Part shown: piece after piece, positions 49,991 to 59,071 of the stretch | How positions within the stretch are numbered: position 1 is the first letter of the stretch | How the letters are laid out: each line of letters begins with the position of its first letter | Source: Thermus sediminis | Lineage (GTDB): Bacteria > Deinococcota > Deinococci > Deinococcales > Thermaceae | Length of the DNA: 64,000 nucleotides | Direction of reading: 5' to 3' | NCBI RefSeq assembly: GCF_003426945.1 | Contig: NZ_QURO01000004.1 | Coordinates: forward strand, 186,001-250,000 | The notes under the pieces: generated by a model | What the model was told of the DNA's origin: nothing | Database searches by the model: none | The model's input: only the letters and a program-made list of their open reading frames with translations | Program-made: the position numbers and the translations under genes

Positions 49991-50439
49991 CGCGCTACTG
50001 GGAAGCCCTAAAAGGGGTCAAGGACCCGGAGATCCCCGTCCTCAACATCGTGGAGATGGGGATGGTCCTGGGCCTGGAGGCGGAGGGGGAGCGGGTCAGG
50101 GTCCGCTTCCGCCCCACCTTCTCGGGCTGCCCTGCCCTGGCCCTCATCCGGGAGGAGATCCAAAAGGCCCTGGAGGCGGCGGGGGCAAGGGAGGTGGAGG
50201 TGGTGGAGGAAAGGACCCCCTGGAGCACCGAGGCCATGACGGCGGAGGCCAAGGAGAAGCTCCTTTTGTATGGCATCGCCCCGCCCCTTCCCCTCCCCAT
50301 GGCCCACAGGGACCCCGCCTGCCCCCGGTGCGGAAGCCCCCAGGTGGTCCTCAGGAACCCCTTCGGGGCCACGCTCTGCAAGATGCTCTACCAGTGCCAG
50401 GCCTGCGGGGAGGTGTTTGAGGCCTTCAAGGCGGTCTAG
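49984..50439 (+). CDS. paaD: Epoxidase assembly protein PaaD
   Basis: About 151 residues: a MIP18-type N-terminal domain (VKDPEIPVLNIVEMGMVLGL, then FSGCPALALIREEI with the conserved Cys) and a C-terminal zinc ribbon (CPRCG...CKMLYQCQACG). GTG at 49984 overlaps the paaC stop. PaaD is thought to help assemble the metal centres of the epoxidase. No paaE reductase is seen in the cluster, so electrons must come from elsewhere. Confidence 0.9.
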   Translation: MVARYWEALKGVKDPEIPVLNIVEMGMVLGLEAEGERVRVRFRPTFSGCPALALIREEIQKALEAAGAREVEVVEERTPWSTEAMTAEAKEKLLLYGIAPPLPLPMAHRDPACPRCGSPQVVLRNPFGATLCKMLYQCQACGEVFEAFKAV

Positions 50440-50466
50440 GGCCAAGGGTCTAGAGGCAGGGATGGT

Positions 50467-52453
50467 ATGCGCAAGCTGCAGAGCTACCTGATGGGCGCCT
50501 GGCGGGAGGGTGCCCGGGAAGGAGGGGTCATCCGGGATGCCGCCACCGGGGAGGCGCTTTTCTGGGTGACCTCGGAGGGGCTTCCCCTAAAGGAGGCCGT
50601 GGCCTGGGGGAGGGAGGTGGGGGGAAAGGCCCTTCTTGCCCTTGGCTTCCAGGAAAGGGGAAGGCGTCTTAGGGCCTTGGCCCAGTACCTCTCGGAGCGC
50701 AAGGAGGAGCTTTACCGCCTCTACGCCACCACCGGGGGCACGGGGCGGGACGCCTGGTACGACGTGGACGGGGGGATCGGGGTGCTTTTCGTCTACAGCT
50801 CCTTAGCCCGCTCCCTCCCCGAGGGGAACCTGCTTCCCGAGGACGAGTACATCCCCCTCTCCAAGGACCTCTCCTTCCAAGGGCGGCACGTTCTGGTACC
50901 CAAAGGGGGGATCACGGTCCAGATCAACGCCTTCAACTTCCCGGTCTGGGGGCTTCTGGAGAAGCTGGCCCCGGCCTTCCTAGCCGGGGTGCCCACGCTG
51001 GTCAAGCCCGCCACCCCCACGGCCCATGTGGCCGAGGAGCTGGTGCGCCTCGTGGTGGACTCGGGGCTTCTGCCTGAGGGAAGCCTCCAGTTCGTGGCCG
51101 GGGGGCTGGGGGAGGCCCTCGAGGCCCTGGACCACCGGGACAGCGTCTACTTCACCGGTTCCAAGGCCACCGCGGACCGCCTAAGGGCCCACCCCGCCTT
51201 CCTCAGGGGAGTCCTCTTCAACGGGGAAACGGACTCCCTGAACGCCGCCATCCTGGGGGAGAAGGCGGGGGAGGAGGAGCTAGACCGCCTCGGCCAGGAG
51301 ATCGCCCAGGAGCTCACCATCAAGACGGGCCAGCGGTGCACGGCCATCCGGCGGGTCCTGGCGCCGGCAGGGCGTCTGGAGGCCCTTCTAGAGGCCACTC
51401 GGAAGCACCTGGAGGGGCTTGTCCTGGGGGACCCCCGGGAGGAGGGGGTGGACCTGGGGCCCCTGGCCTCCCTGGCCCAGAAGGAGGAGGTGGAAAGGGC
51501 GGTGGAGGGCCTCCTCGAAGCGGGGGCCAGGGTCTACTGGGCCCACCCGGGAAGGCGGGACGGGGCCTTCTTCCCCCCCACCCTCCTCCTGGCCGAGGAC
51601 CCCTGGGCCGAGGCCCTCCACCGGATTGAGCCCTTCGGCCCCGTGGCCACCTTCTTCCCCTATAGGGACAGGGAGGAGGCCCTGGGGCTCGCCCGCCTGG
51701 GCGGGGGGATGCTGGCGGCCACCGTGGCCACGCCGGACCCCGAGGAGGCCCGCCTCTTCCTCCTGGGCCTTGGGGGGGAGGTGGGAAGGGTCCACCTCCT
51801 GAACCGGCGGGACGCCAGGACCTCCACGGGCCACGGCTCCCCCTGCCCCGCCTCCTCCACGGGGGGCCGGGCCGGGCCGGGGGGGGATGGAGCTCGGGGG
51901 GCTGCTCTCCGTGAAGGCCCACCTGGCCCGCCTCGCCCTCCAGGGGGACCCGGAGACCCTCCAGGCCCTCACCGGGGAGTACGCCAAAGGGACGGAGAAG
52001 CCCGCCCAGATCCACCCCTTCCGCAAGTTCTACGAGGAGCTAGAGATCGGGGAAACCCTCACCACCCACCGCCGCACGGTGACCGAGGCGGACATCGCCC
52101 TCTTCTCCGCCCTCTCCTGGGACCACTTCTACGCCCACACCGACGAGATCTCGGCGCGGGAGAGCCTCTTTGGTAAGCGGGTGGCCCACGGCTACTTCGT
52201 CCTCTCCGCCGCCGCCGGGCTCTTCGTGGACCCCGCCCCGGGGCCGGTGTTGGCCAACTACGGCCTCGAGGGCCTCCGCTTCACCGAGCCCGTGGCCGCC
52301 GGGGACACCCTCCAGGCCCGCCTCACCGTGAAGGGGAAGCGCCCCCGGGATGAGAGGACGGGGGTGGTGGAGTGGGCGGTGGAGGTGCACAACCAAGAAG
52401 GGAAGGCGGTGGCCGCCTACACCATCCTCACCCTGGTGGCCCGGAAGCCTTGA
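50467..52453 (+). pseudogene. paaZ: Bifunctional ring-cleavage enzyme PaaZ (ALDH + MaoC hydratase), frameshifted
   Basis: The N-terminal aldehyde dehydrogenase (~470 residues) has Glu in LFNGETDSLNAAIL and Cys in KTGQRCTAIRR. The C-terminal MaoC-type hydratase has [40 protein letters not shown] and a hotdog fold. Between them, near 51843 (C5) and 51881-51886 (G run), two single-base losses move the frame twice; adding one C and one G reads [20 protein letters not shown] straight into [13 protein letters not shown]. The gene is probably whole. PaaZ hydrolyses the oxepin-CoA ring and oxidises the aldehyde. Confidence 0.88.
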
Positions 52454-52517
52454 AGGCACCTCGGCCACTGGCGGGCTTTTAGAGAGCTCTGCCCGGCAAC
52501 CTCGGCATCCTCCTCTG

Positions 52518-54155
52518 CTACTCCCGCCGGGTCAACCGCAGAATAGCCTCGCAGGCCAGCTCGAAAGGGTTCACCAGATCGTCCACGCCCATCGCCCTCA
52601 GCGCACGGGCATCCGCCTCTGAGCGCGCGACAGCGATGATCCGGCCGTCAAAACTGGTCCCCCTTACCGTGCGGATCAACTCCTGTATATCGTCCAGATG
52701 GGGTAGCGTAATCACCAACTGCTTCGCCGCCGAGATGGGTAGTCCGAGAACAAACTCCTGGTCTTCCGCCGTGCCAAACAGCGCAGGAATGCCCTCTGCG
52801 TGCATCGCGGCCACCGCTTCCGGATCGTAGTCCACCCCGATTGCGCGGATGCCCTGCGCGTGGTAGTGCTGGAGCACCCTTCGCCCCGTGCGTCCCAACC
52901 CGAAGACAATGGCCTCGTAGGGGGCATCGGTCAGCTCCTCTGCTTCAAAGCGCTTCTCTGCAAAGGGCTCCCTGCGCTCAAAGACCTTGAGGAAGCGCTC
53001 TAGCCGCTGGTACAAAGGCTGGGAGTAGAGGATCATGTAAGTCGAGAGCGCGATGGTGATCAGTCCGACCATCGTGGTGATGCTCAGCGCGTCCTCCCCC
53101 ACGTGGCCCAGCGACATCCCCATTGCGATGAAGATGATGGAGAACTCGCTTATCTGGGCGACGGTCAGCCCAGCAAGAAAGCTTGTCTTTCGGCGGTAGC
53201 CCATGGCGCCCATGATCACCATCACGATCAGCGGGTTGCCGATCAACACGAAAAGCGCCAGCACGAGGGCGGTGAACCACTCCTGCTGCGCCGTTGCCAG
53301 GTCGAACTTCATGCCCAAATAGATGAAAAAGAACAGCAGGAGAAAGTCGCGCAGGGGGGCCAGGCGGGTGCTGATGGCGTCGCGGAAGTGAGAGGCCGAG
53401 AGGGCAAACCCTGCCAAAAAGGCCCCCAGCTCTTTGGAGAGGTCCAGCCAATCCCCCAGCGCTGCCAGCCCAACCGCCCACGCCACGGCGAAAATCAGCA
53501 GCAGCTCCAGCGAGCGCGCCAGAAAGCGCAGCAGCCACCCCAACAGGAAGCGCATGGCTAGATACATCCCCGCGCCCAGCACCGCCAGCTTGAGGGCGAT
53601 CTCGCCCAGCACCTGCGCCAGCCCTTGCGTTCCTGTCTGACCCCCGCCCAGGACGCTCATCGCCACGAGGGCCACGACCACCGCAATATCCTGTACGATC
53701 AAAAAACCGATTGCGATGCGTCCATGCAACGTATCCAACTCGTGCTTGTCTGTAAGTAACTTCACGATGATAATCGTGCTGGAGAAGGTCAGTGCAACCC
53801 CGATGTAGAGCGCGGTCAACCAGTCTTTCCCCAGCAGCAGTATCAGAAGGAAGCCGATGATTATCGTAAAGGTGAGCTGCCCCAGCCCTGTGGCGACAGC
53901 AACCGGTCCGATCCGCCGCACATAGCTGGGGTTCAGCTCTAGCCCCACGAGAAACAACAGGATGGCGATGCCGACCTGCGCCAGCAGGGCCACCACATCT
54001 TGGGACTGCACCAGGCCGAAGCCCGATGGTCCCAGGACGATGCCCAGCAGGATGTAGGTGATGATCAGGGGCTGGCGCATCAGCAACCCGATGGCACCCA
54101 GCACCACCGCGGCGAGCAGAATCAGGCTGACCTCTGTGTAGATACCTACATCCAT
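52518..54155 (-). CDS. CPA2-family cation:proton antiporter with TrkA-N domain (KefB/RosB-like)
   Basis: 545 residues: 12-13 membrane helices (QPLIITYILLGIVLGPSGFG, VGIAILLFLVGLELNPSYVR with the membrane Glu, VLGAGMYLAMRFLL) and a C-terminal TrkA-N domain with AIVFGLGRTGRRVLQHYHAQ and VGVDYDPEAV-like sequence. It exchanges K+ or Na+ for protons under NAD(H) control. The A/T content at third positions is well above neighbours (for example TTATCGTAAAGG), and the gene stands alone on the minus strand within the paa region, so it is probably acquired. Confidence 0.9.
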   Translation of the reverse strand: MDVGIYTEVSLILLAAVVLGAIGLLMRQPLIITYILLGIVLGPSGFGLVQSQDVVALLAQVGIAILLFLVGLELNPSYVRRIGPVAVATGLGQLTFTIIIGFLLILLLGKDWLTALYIGVALTFSSTIIIVKLLTDKHELDTLHGRIAIGFLIVQDIAVVVALVAMSVLGGGQTGTQGLAQVLGEIALKLAVLGAGMYLAMRFLLGWLLRFLARSLELLLIFAVAWAVGLAALGDWLDLSKELGAFLAGFALSASHFRDAISTRLAPLRDFLLLFFFIYLGMKFDLATAQQEWFTALVLALFVLIGNPLIVMVIMGAMGYRRKTSFLAGLTVAQISEFSIIFIAMGMSLGHVGEDALSITTMVGLITIALSTYMILYSQPLYQRLERFLKVFERREPFAEKRFEAEELTDAPYEAIVFGLGRTGRRVLQHYHAQGIRAIGVDYDPEAVAAMHAEGIPALFGTAEDQEFVLGLPISAAKQLVITLPHLDDIQELIRTVRGTSFDGRIIAVARSEADARALRAMGVDDLVNPFELACEAILRLTRRE

Positions 54156-54482
54156 CCCGTTCCCTCAAGACGGCGGCCATTGCGGACGCGAAGGCCATTT
54201 GCCGCAGGGGTTCCCTATCTCAAAAGGTCACCGGCCCAGAGAAGGGAAAGTACCCCAAGGACCAGCATACCCTGCGGGCCTTGGGCCAGGGCGTTGTAAG
54301 GCTGCACCCATGGCCTGCACCTTCACCACCCCTAGGCTGTTGTTGTCGGACCAGTTCGCCCCTTCTGGGCCAGGGCCTTCTGGGAAGGGATGGGCTTCAA
54401 CGATGGCTAGGCCTTTGTTTGTGCTCGGGGAGTTTTGCGGTGTTGCGGCCGGGGCTCGAGGGCCTTTAGTGGAGGGTCTTTA
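54156..54482. other. Gene-free stretch
   Basis: 327 bp upstream of the antiporter gene. Short open frames on the plus strand do not show coherent codons. A degraded transposase is possible, but I cannot support it. The antiporter promoter should lie within 54156-54200. Confidence 0.4.
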
Positions 54483-54515
54483 GTGATTACATTCACGATT
54501 TAAAACGCTTGCGCT
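54483..54515 (-). repeat. 33-bp A/T-rich repeat, copy B
   Basis: On the minus strand this matches 34553-34585 at 27 of 33 positions (core AAATCGTGAA and end TAATCAC). It lies 12 bp past the stop of the minus-strand thioesterase gene. AAAAGCGCAAGCGTTTT on the same strand could fold into a weak terminator hairpin with a T-rich 3' side. Confidence 0.5.
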
Positions 54516-54527
54516 TTTGATCTCCAC

Positions 54528-54950
54528 CTAACCCTCCCGGTAAGCCCGCCACCTCTCTTCCAAACGGGCAAACAAGGCCCCCACCTTGGCCTTGGGCAGA
54601 ATCACCTGCTCGGTCCGGCCCCGGCCAATGAGGTCGCCGAGCTCGTTATAGACCTCCATGGTGGCGTGGACCCGGTTGGCCTCGGTCCTCTCATGGCGGG
54701 CCACCACCCTTACCCGCATCCCCGGGAGGGCCGAGGCCAGGTGCCGCACCTCCACGTAGCTCCCGATGCCCTCCTCCCCCTCCTCCAGGAAGGGTAGGAT
54801 GATCTTCCGCCCCGCCAGCTCCATGTGCTTGGCCATCCAGTAGGTGGCGTAGACGGGGTGCACCCGACCCAGTTCCTCAAAGTCCACGGTCATCTCCTCG
54901 GTGACCACGGTCTCAAAGACCGCCTGATAGCCGATGGGAATGGGGCGCAT
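54528..54950 (-). CDS. Hotdog-fold thioesterase (FlK/PaaI-like)
   Basis: A 140-residue protein. [20 protein letters not shown] with [20 protein letters not shown] resembles the fluoroacetyl-CoA thioesterase family of hotdog proteins, with Thr, Glu and His as possible catalytic residues. It follows paaK by 3 bp, so it probably hydrolyses a dead-end CoA ester in phenylacetate metabolism. Confidence 0.8.
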   Translation of the reverse strand: MRPIPIGYQAVFETVVTEEMTVDFEELGRVHPVYATYWMAKHMELAGRKIILPFLEEGEEGIGSYVEVRHLASALPGMRVRVVARHERTEANRVHATMEVYNELGDLIGRGRTEQVILPKAKVGALFARLEERWRAYREG

Positions 54951-54953
54951 GGC

Positions 54954-56291
54954 CTACTTCCTCAGGTCCAGGACCCGTCTAAGTTTCCCGCCCTCGCTCC
55001 TGGGGGCCTGGCCCGGGGCCAGGAGCGTAACCCTCATGCCCACCCCGATGGTGTCCTTGATCTTGTGGGCCACCTTCTCCCTGAGGGCGTGCAGGCGGTG
55101 GTCCGCCTCTATGACCTCGTCGGAGAGGGCCTTCTCCCCGATCTCCCGGAAGAAGCCCTCCGCCACCTCCACCCTGAGCTCGGCCTCGTCCAGGGTGCCC
55201 TCGCGGCGCACCACGATCTGGTAGTAGGGCACCACCTCGGGAACCCCTAGGAGCACCGCCTCCACCTGGGTGGGGTAGACGTTGACCCCGCGGATGATGA
55301 GCATGTCGTCGGTGCGGCCCAGGATGGGGCCCATGCGCACGTGGGTGCGGCCGCAGGAGCAGGGCTCGTAGTTGAGGAAGGTGAGGTCCCCGGTCCAGTA
55401 GCGGAGGAGGGGCATGGCCTCCTTGGTGAGGGTGGTGAGGACCAGGACCCCCACCTTGCCCTCGGGAAGGGGCTCCCCTGTGTCCGGGTCCACCACCTCG
55501 GGGAGGAAGTGATCCTCCCAGATGTGGCTTCCCTGCCTCTCCTCCACGCACTCGTTGGAAACCCCGGGGCCGATGATCTCGGAAAGCCCGTAGATGTTGG
55601 TGCTCCTCACCCCAAGGCCCTCGTCCACCTGCTTCCTTATGGCCTCGGTCCAGGGCTCGGCCCCCAGGACGGCGTACTCCAGGGAAAGCTCCTCCGGGGA
55701 AACCCCCCGCTTCCTGAACTCCTCAGCCAAGGTCTGGGCGTAGGAGGGGGTGCAGGAGAGTACCTCGGGACGGAGGTCCTGGATGAGCAGGATCTGGCGC
55801 TCGGTCATCCCTCCGGAAACGGGCACCACGGCCATCCCCAGGGCCTCGGCGCCTCCGTGGAGGCCAAGGCCGCCGGTGAAGAGGCCGTAGCCGTAGGCGT
55901 TGTGGAGCATCATCCCTGGTCTAGCGCCCGCCGCCGCTAAGGAGCGGGCCACCACTTCGGCAAAGACCCTGAGGTCGCCCTTGGTATAGCCCACGACCGT
56001 GGGTTTGCCCGTGGTGCCGCTAGACGCGTGGATCCGGGCCACCTCCTCCCGGGGCACGGCGAAGAGGCCAAAGGGGTAGTTCTCCCGCAGGTGGTCCTTT
56101 TTGGTGAAGGGGAGCCTGGGGAGGTCCTCGAGGCCCCGCACCCCTTCGCGGTCCACCCCTGCCTCGTCCAAAAGCCTGCGGTAAAAGGGCACCCGTTGGT
56201 GGACATAGCCCACGATGTGGCGCAGCCTCTCCTCCTGAAGGACCCTAAGCTTCTCCCGAGGCAGCCTTTCCAGCTCAGGCTGGTACATCAT
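54954..56291 (-). CDS. paaK: Phenylacetate-CoA ligase PaaK
   Basis: A 445-residue AMP-forming ligase; ATG at 56291 lies at proper distance from GGGAGG. N-terminal YVHQRVPFYRRLLDEAGVD, P-loop HASSGTTGKPTVVGYT, YGLFTGGLGLHGGAEALG, YGLSEIIGPGVSNEC, GRTDDMLIIRGVNVYPTQVE and the C-terminal catalytic Lys in GGKLRRVLDLRK. It converts phenylacetate to phenylacetyl-CoA, the PaaABC substrate and the PaaR effector. It overlaps a paaI fragment by 17 bp. Confidence 0.95.
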   Translation of the reverse strand: MMYQPELERLPREKLRVLQEERLRHIVGYVHQRVPFYRRLLDEAGVDREGVRGLEDLPRLPFTKKDHLRENYPFGLFAVPREEVARIHASSGTTGKPTVVGYTKGDLRVFAEVVARSLAAAGARPGMMLHNAYGYGLFTGGLGLHGGAEALGMAVVPVSGGMTERQILLIQDLRPEVLSCTPSYAQTLAEEFRKRGVSPEELSLEYAVLGAEPWTEAIRKQVDEGLGVRSTNIYGLSEIIGPGVSNECVEERQGSHIWEDHFLPEVVDPDTGEPLPEGKVGVLVLTTLTKEAMPLLRYWTGDLTFLNYEPCSCGRTHVRMGPILGRTDDMLIIRGVNVYPTQVEAVLLGVPEVVPYYQIVVRREGTLDEAELRVEVAEGFFREIGEKALSDEVIEADHRLHALREKVAHKIKDTIGVGMRVTLLAPGQAPRSEGGKLRRVLDLRK

Positions 56292-56568
56292 CCTTCTCAC
56301 CTCCCAAACGGAACACGGTGTCCGTGAAGAGGTCCACCTTCCTGCCTTCGGAAACCACCCCCACCTGGTAGGTGGCCGTGCACCGGGAGAGGTTCGCCTC
56401 CTCGGCCCAGGGCTCCCCCTTGGCTCCCGGGAAGAGGGGGCAAAAGTAGCCCATGCGGCAAGAGGGGGCCACGGCCCTGCCCCAGGAGTTGCTGGACAAG
56501 GCGAAGGCGCTATCCATCAGGGCATAGGGAAAGCCCCCGTGGACGGTGCCGTGGCCCAGGGTCTCCAT
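56275..56568 (-). pseudogene. paaI: PaaI thioesterase, N-terminally truncated
   Basis: 97 codons from ATG 56568. HGTVHGGFPYALMDSAFALS aligns with the PaaI active-site helix, and TVFRLGG matches its end, but the first 35-40 residues of a normal PaaI (about 136) are absent; upstream sequence is the 3' end of a livF gene. Several positions that are Arg in the T. thermophilus protein are Cys or Gln here (SRCTATYQV). Probably a decayed copy whose role passed to the thioesterase at 54528. Confidence 0.65.
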
Positions 56569-56579
56569 AAGGGGACCCC

Positions 56580-57311
56580 TCACCCCTCCTCCACCTCCCT
56601 GGCTGTGCCCAGGTAGGCCTCCACCACCCTGGGGTCCCGGCGCAGGTCGGCCGCCGGACCGGCAAGGGCCATCTCCCCCGCCTCCATCACCAAGCCCCGG
56701 TCCGCCAGGGAGAGGGCCACCTTGGCGTTTTGCTCCACCAGAAGAAGCGTGGCCCCCTCGCGCTTCAATTCGCCCAGGGTACGATAGATCTCCCGCACCA
56801 GCAAGGGCGCAAGCCCCAAGGAAGGCTCGTCCAAAAGCAGCACCCTCGGCCTGGCCATGAGGGCCCGCCCTATGGCCAGCATCTGCTGCTCCCCGCCGGA
56901 AAGCGTGCCCGCAGCCTGCCGCCGCCTCTCCCGAAGCCGGGGGAAAAGGGTGTAGACCCGATCCAGGTCTGGCCCCAGGTCCTGCCCCTTGCGGAAGCGG
57001 GTAAACCCCCCAAGGAGCAGGTTGTCCTCCACGGAAAGCCCAGGGAAGAGGGCCCTGCCCTCGGGTACCAGGACCACCCCCTGGGCCAGGAGGCCCTCCG
57101 GGCTTCGGGATGCCACCTCCCTTCCCCACAAAAGGACCCGTCCTTCGGCCCGGGCCAGGCCCAAAAGCCCCCGAAGCAGGCTGGTCTTCCCCGCCCCGTT
57201 GGGACCGATCACCGCCAAGGCCTCCCCCTCCCCTAGGGCGAAGGAAACGCCGCGCACCGCCTCCAAGGGCCCGTACCGCACTGAGAGGTCTTGCACCTGC
57301 AAGAGGCTCAT
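56580..57311 (-). CDS. LivF-type ABC ATP-binding protein, second transporter
   Basis: A 243-residue ATPase. Walker A GPNGAGKTS, signature LSGGEQQMLAIGRALMARP, Walker B LLLDEPSLGLAP, H-loop VEQNAKVALSLADRG. It overlaps the permease-ATPase fusion upstream by 4 bp. Part of a transporter beginning at 61220 and probably specific for phenylacetate or 4-hydroxyphenylacetate, judged from location and PaaR-type operator. Confidence 0.92.
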   Translation of the reverse strand: MSLLQVQDLSVRYGPLEAVRGVSFALGEGEALAVIGPNGAGKTSLLRGLLGLARAEGRVLLWGREVASRSPEGLLAQGVVLVPEGRALFPGLSVEDNLLLGGFTRFRKGQDLGPDLDRVYTLFPRLRERRRQAAGTLSGGEQQMLAIGRALMARPRVLLLDEPSLGLAPLLVREIYRTLGELKREGATLLLVEQNAKVALSLADRGLVMEAGEMALAGPAADLRRDPRVVEAYLGTAREVEEG

Positions 57312-59071
57312 GCCGCCTCCCCCTCCACTTCCCCCAGGTAGGCCGCCCGCACCAGGGGGTCCCGTTGCACCTCCTTGGGCGTGCCCTCGGCGATCTTCTC
57401 CCCGTAGTTCATCACCACCACCCGGTCCGCCAGGCCCATGATCAGGTCCATGTCGTGGTCCACGATGAGGATGGTGTACCCCTCGTGGGCCAAGGACCTG
57501 AGGAGGTGGGCAAGCTCCCGCTTCTCCCCCGCCCGGAGGCCCGCACCCGGCTCATCCAGGAGGAGCACCTCCGCCCTCGAGGCCAGGACCCGGGCGATCT
57601 CCAAGAGCCGCTGCTGGCCCGCGGGAAGCCTCTCCGCCCGCTCCAGGGCTAGGGCCTCCAGCCCTACCCGCCCGAGGGCTTGGTAAGCGGTGGCGAGGGC
57701 CCTCTCCTCCTCCTTGCGGTGGAGGCCTAGAAGGACCCGGAGAAACCCCGCCCGGGTACGGGCGTAGGTGCCCAGGGCCACGTTCTCTAACACCGTGAGC
57801 TGCGGGAAAAGGTGGGGGTGCTGGAAGGTGCGCCCGAGGCCCAGGGGGTGGATGCGGTAGGGCGGAAGGCCGGTGATCTCCCGCCCGAAGAGGAGGACCC
57901 GCCCAGCATCCGGTGGCATGGCCCCGGTGACCAGGTTGAAGACCGTGGTCTTCCCCGCCCCGTTGGGGCCGATGAGGGCCAGGATCTCCCCCCGCCTGAG
58001 CTCAAAGGAAACCCCGTTCACGGCCAGAAGCCCACCAAAGGCCTTCTTCAAACCCTCCACCTCCAAGAGCACCTCCCCCCGCCTTCCCGAAGGCGGCCTC
58101 AGGGGCAGGGCCTCCCCGCGGGGTAGGCGACCCTCCCTCCTAGGGAGGAACCGCTCCAAGAGAGGCCACAGGCCCCTGGGGGCCAGGATGAGGATGGCGG
58201 CCAGGATGAGGCCGTAGGCGATGGTTTCGTAGTTCCCCTGCCGCCCCAGGAAGAGGGGAAGGAGGTCCTTTAGCCAGTCCTCCAAACCGGTGAACAAGGC
58301 CGCCCCCAAAAGCACCCCAGGAATGTACCCCACCCCCCCGGCCACGGCCATCACCAGGTACTTGATGGAGGCCTCCAGGGAGAAGGGGGTGGGGTTGACG
58401 AACCTGAGGAAGTGGGCGTAGAGGAAGCCCGCAAGCCCCGCCATGAAGCCGGAGAGGAGGAAGGCCTTTAGCCTCAGGCTCGCCGGATCCACCCCGAAGC
58501 TGGCCGCGGCCAAGGCGTCCCCCCGTAGGGCCAAAAGGGCCCTTCCCAGGCGGCTTTCGCGCAAGTTGTAAAGGAACAGGACGAAGAGGACGAGGAGGAA
58601 AAGCCCCAAAAAGGCGTAGCGGAAGGTGCTGTCCAGGGGGAGGCCGAAGAGCACCAAGGGTGGCAGGCCGCTGAGGCCCGTATGCCCCCCGGTGAGCCCC
58701 ACCAGGTTCCCAGCCAAGATGAAAAGGGCCACCTGCCAGGCGATGGTGGAAAGGGGGAGGAAGTGCCCCTTGAGCCGCACCGTGAGCCCCCCCAGGATCA
58801 GGGCCAGGAGGAGGGAGAGAAGGAGGCCCAGCAAGAGGCCAAGCCAGGGGGAAAACCCTCCCTTCACCGTGAGGAGGGCGGTGGCATAGGCCCCCATGCC
58901 CATGAAGGCCGCTTGGGCGAAGCTGGTCATCCCCCCAAGGCCCGTCAGCACATAGAGGGAAAGGGCCACCAGGGCGGAGAGGGCGAAGAAGTTCAGGAGG
59001 GTCAGGTAGAAGGGGAAGGGGGAAAGGACCAAGGGCAGAAGGAGGAGTAGAAACCAGAGGTAACGCATCAC
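57308..59071 (-). CDS. LivM-LivG fusion: permease plus ATP-binding domain
   Basis: 587 residues. The first 310 form a LivM permease (LSLYVLTGLGGMTSFAQAAF, coupling segment LLALRGDALAAASFGVDPASLRLKAFLLSG). A linker of about 25 residues follows. Residues ~338-580 form a LivG ATPase with GPNGAGKTT, GLGRTFQHPHLFPQLTVLENV, LPAGQQRLLEIARVLA, LLLDEPGAGL and VDHDMDLIM. Both partners are often separate genes; the fusion is known in some bacteria. The frame is continuous through the junction. Confidence 0.93.
   Translation of the reverse strand: MMRYLWFLLLLLPLVLSPFPFYLTLLNFFALSALVALSLYVLTGLGGMTSFAQAAFMGMGAYATALLTVKGGFSPWLGLLLGLLLSLLLALILGGLTVRLKGHFLPLSTIAWQVALFILAGNLVGLTGGHTGLSGLPPLVLFGLPLDSTFRYAFLGLFLLVLFVLFLYNLRESRLGRALLALRGDALAAASFGVDPASLRLKAFLLSGFMAGLAGFLYAHFLRFVNPTPFSLEASIKYLVMAVAGGVGYIPGVLLGAALFTGLEDWLKDLLPLFLGRQGNYETIAYGLILAAILILAPRGLWPLLERFLPRREGRLPRGEALPLRPPSGRRGEVLLEVEGLKKAFGGLLAVNGVSFELRRGEILALIGPNGAGKTTVFNLVTGAMPPDAGRVLLFGREITGLPPYRIHPLGLGRTFQHPHLFPQLTVLENVALGTYARTRAGFLRVLLGLHRKEEERALATAYQALGRVGLEALALERAERLPAGQQRLLEIARVLASRAEVLLLDEPGAGLRAGEKRELAHLLRSLAHEGYTILIVDHDMDLIMGLADRVVVMNYGEKIAEGTPKEVQRDPLVRAAYLGEVEGEAA

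Noticed and set aside
54156-54482. Degenerate insertion sequence upstream of the antiporter gene
   Set aside because: No terminal repeats and no coherent transposase motifs could be found.
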